A DNA stretch of 64,000 nucleotides from Altererythrobacter sp. KTW20L (GTDB lineage Bacteria > Pseudomonadota > Alphaproteobacteria > Sphingomonadales > Sphingomonadaceae), in NCBI RefSeq assembly GCF_023501975.1, contig NZ_JAMFLH010000005.1:1-64000 (forward strand), written 5' to 3'. The notes under the pieces are model-generated. The model searched no databases. It was not told where the DNA came from and saw only the letters and a list, made by a program, of their open reading frames with translations. The position numbers and the translations under genes were made by a program. This document shows positions 63,668 through 64,000 of this stretch, one piece after another. The first letter of the stretch is position 1; every line of letters begins with the position of its first letter.

Positions 63668-64000
63668 AAAAGGCCCTGATCGCCGGTCTGCTGCTGGCGG
63701 TGGCACCGATTGCCGCCCTCAGCGCACAGAACTGGGATGCGACCTATACCGCCACCACTGGCGGTCACCTGCTCGGCAATCCTGCGGCGGAAACCAAGCT
63801 GATCAGCTTCGTCAGCTATTCCTGCCCGCACTGCGCCAATTTCGAAACGCAATCGGAAGGCCCGCTGCGCCTCGCCTACATCCAGCCGGGCAAGGTCAGC
63901 GTGGAAGTGCGCAACGTGATCCGCAACCCGATCGACCTTGCCGCCGCGCTTGCCGCCGAATGCGGTCCTGAAAGCCGGTTCTGGGGCAACCACCGTGCCA
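63664..64000 (+). CDS. DsbA-family periplasmic thiol oxidoreductase (partial, cut by window end)
   Basis: The frame starts ATG 63664, overlapping the DUF721 stop (ATGA), and runs off the end of the window. A signal peptide MKKALIAGLLLAVAPIAALS then AQ is followed by KLISFVSYSCPHCANFETQS with the active-site CPHC (Cys54, Cys57), the DsbA motif. About 112 residues are visible; a full protein would be around 220-250. It probably introduces disulfides in the periplasm. Coupling with a DUF721 gene is seen in other sphingomonads. Confidence 0.9.
   Translation, partial: MKKALIAGLLLAVAPIAALSAQNWDATYTATTGGHLLGNPAAETKLISFVSYSCPHCANFETQSEGPLRLAYIQPGKVSVEVRNVIRNPIDLAAALAAECGPESRFWGNHRA

Overview
The window is a GC-rich chromosomal segment of an alphaproteobacterium. 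The most likely source is a member of Sphingomonadales (Erythrobacter / Altererythrobacter / Novosphingobium type). This is inferred from protein wording, from the conserved gene order nfu - rutE-like - tsaB - rimI - mucR - fur - plsC - miaB - phoH - ybeY - corC, from a class II DAHP synthase, and from TonB-receptor, AAHS and DUF1489/DUF721 genes typical of that order. No rRNA, tRNA, CRISPR array or complete mobile element was seen.

Region 1 (1-13 kb) is accessory in character. The first 8 kb have visibly lower GC than the rest and carry four cyclic-di-GMP proteins in a row: an EAL phosphodiesterase, an HD-GYP protein whose HD histidine is replaced by leucine, a GAF-PAS-GGDEF cyclase and a membrane MHYT-PAS-GGDEF-EAL protein. 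They are followed by a GST, a small hypothetical protein, an Rnk-like regulator, a divergent stand-alone MreB-like protein and NADP glutamate dehydrogenase. The 3' end of an IS3-type transposase (2877-3071) and the 3' end of a Tn3-type resolvase (12668-12790) are scars of earlier mobile DNA.

Region 2 (13-20 kb) is a sensing and envelope block. It holds a large soluble hybrid histidine kinase, a secreted Gly/Ala-rich protein ending in a PRC-barrel-like segment, a secreted subtilisin-like protease, and, divergent from the protease, an ECF sigma / membrane anti-sigma pair.

Region 3 (20-34 kb) is a metal and anion block. A TonB receptor - DUF1826 - methyltransferase operon is divergent from an ABC ATPase with two DUF3526-type permeases. 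The shared intergenic region holds AT-rich palindromic elements that look like Zur-type operators. Next come a promoter with a Fur-box-like palindrome driving two small unrecognised Cys-rich proteins, an arsenic operon (arsR, two unrelated arsenate reductases, ACR3 pump), a spermidine-synthase-like protein, and a SulP transporter with a tandem universal stress protein. The SulP gene is preceded by a strongly folded leader RNA.

Region 4 (34-45 kb) is mixed metabolism: secreted and lipoprotein hypotheticals, a polysaccharide flippase, a VOC protein with a sulfatase, an AAHS-type MFS transporter, DAHP synthase and a large M16 peptidase. A 25-bp-arm inverted repeat lies between the convergent sulfatase and MFS genes.

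Region 5 (45-64 kb) is conserved housekeeping. It includes Fe-S scaffold Nfu, tRNA modification (TsaB, MiaB), RimI, MucR, Fur, PlsC, PhoH, YbeY, CorC, LysR, cyclophilin, MgtE, SDR, NudC, a Tat-exported serine hydrolase, MutY, a DciA-like DUF721 protein and a DsbA-type protein cut by the window end.

The parts I consider least explained are the putative metal-uptake divergon at 20-27 kb, the Fur-box-controlled pair at 27.3-28.0 kb, the SulP leader RNA and the sigma / protease module.
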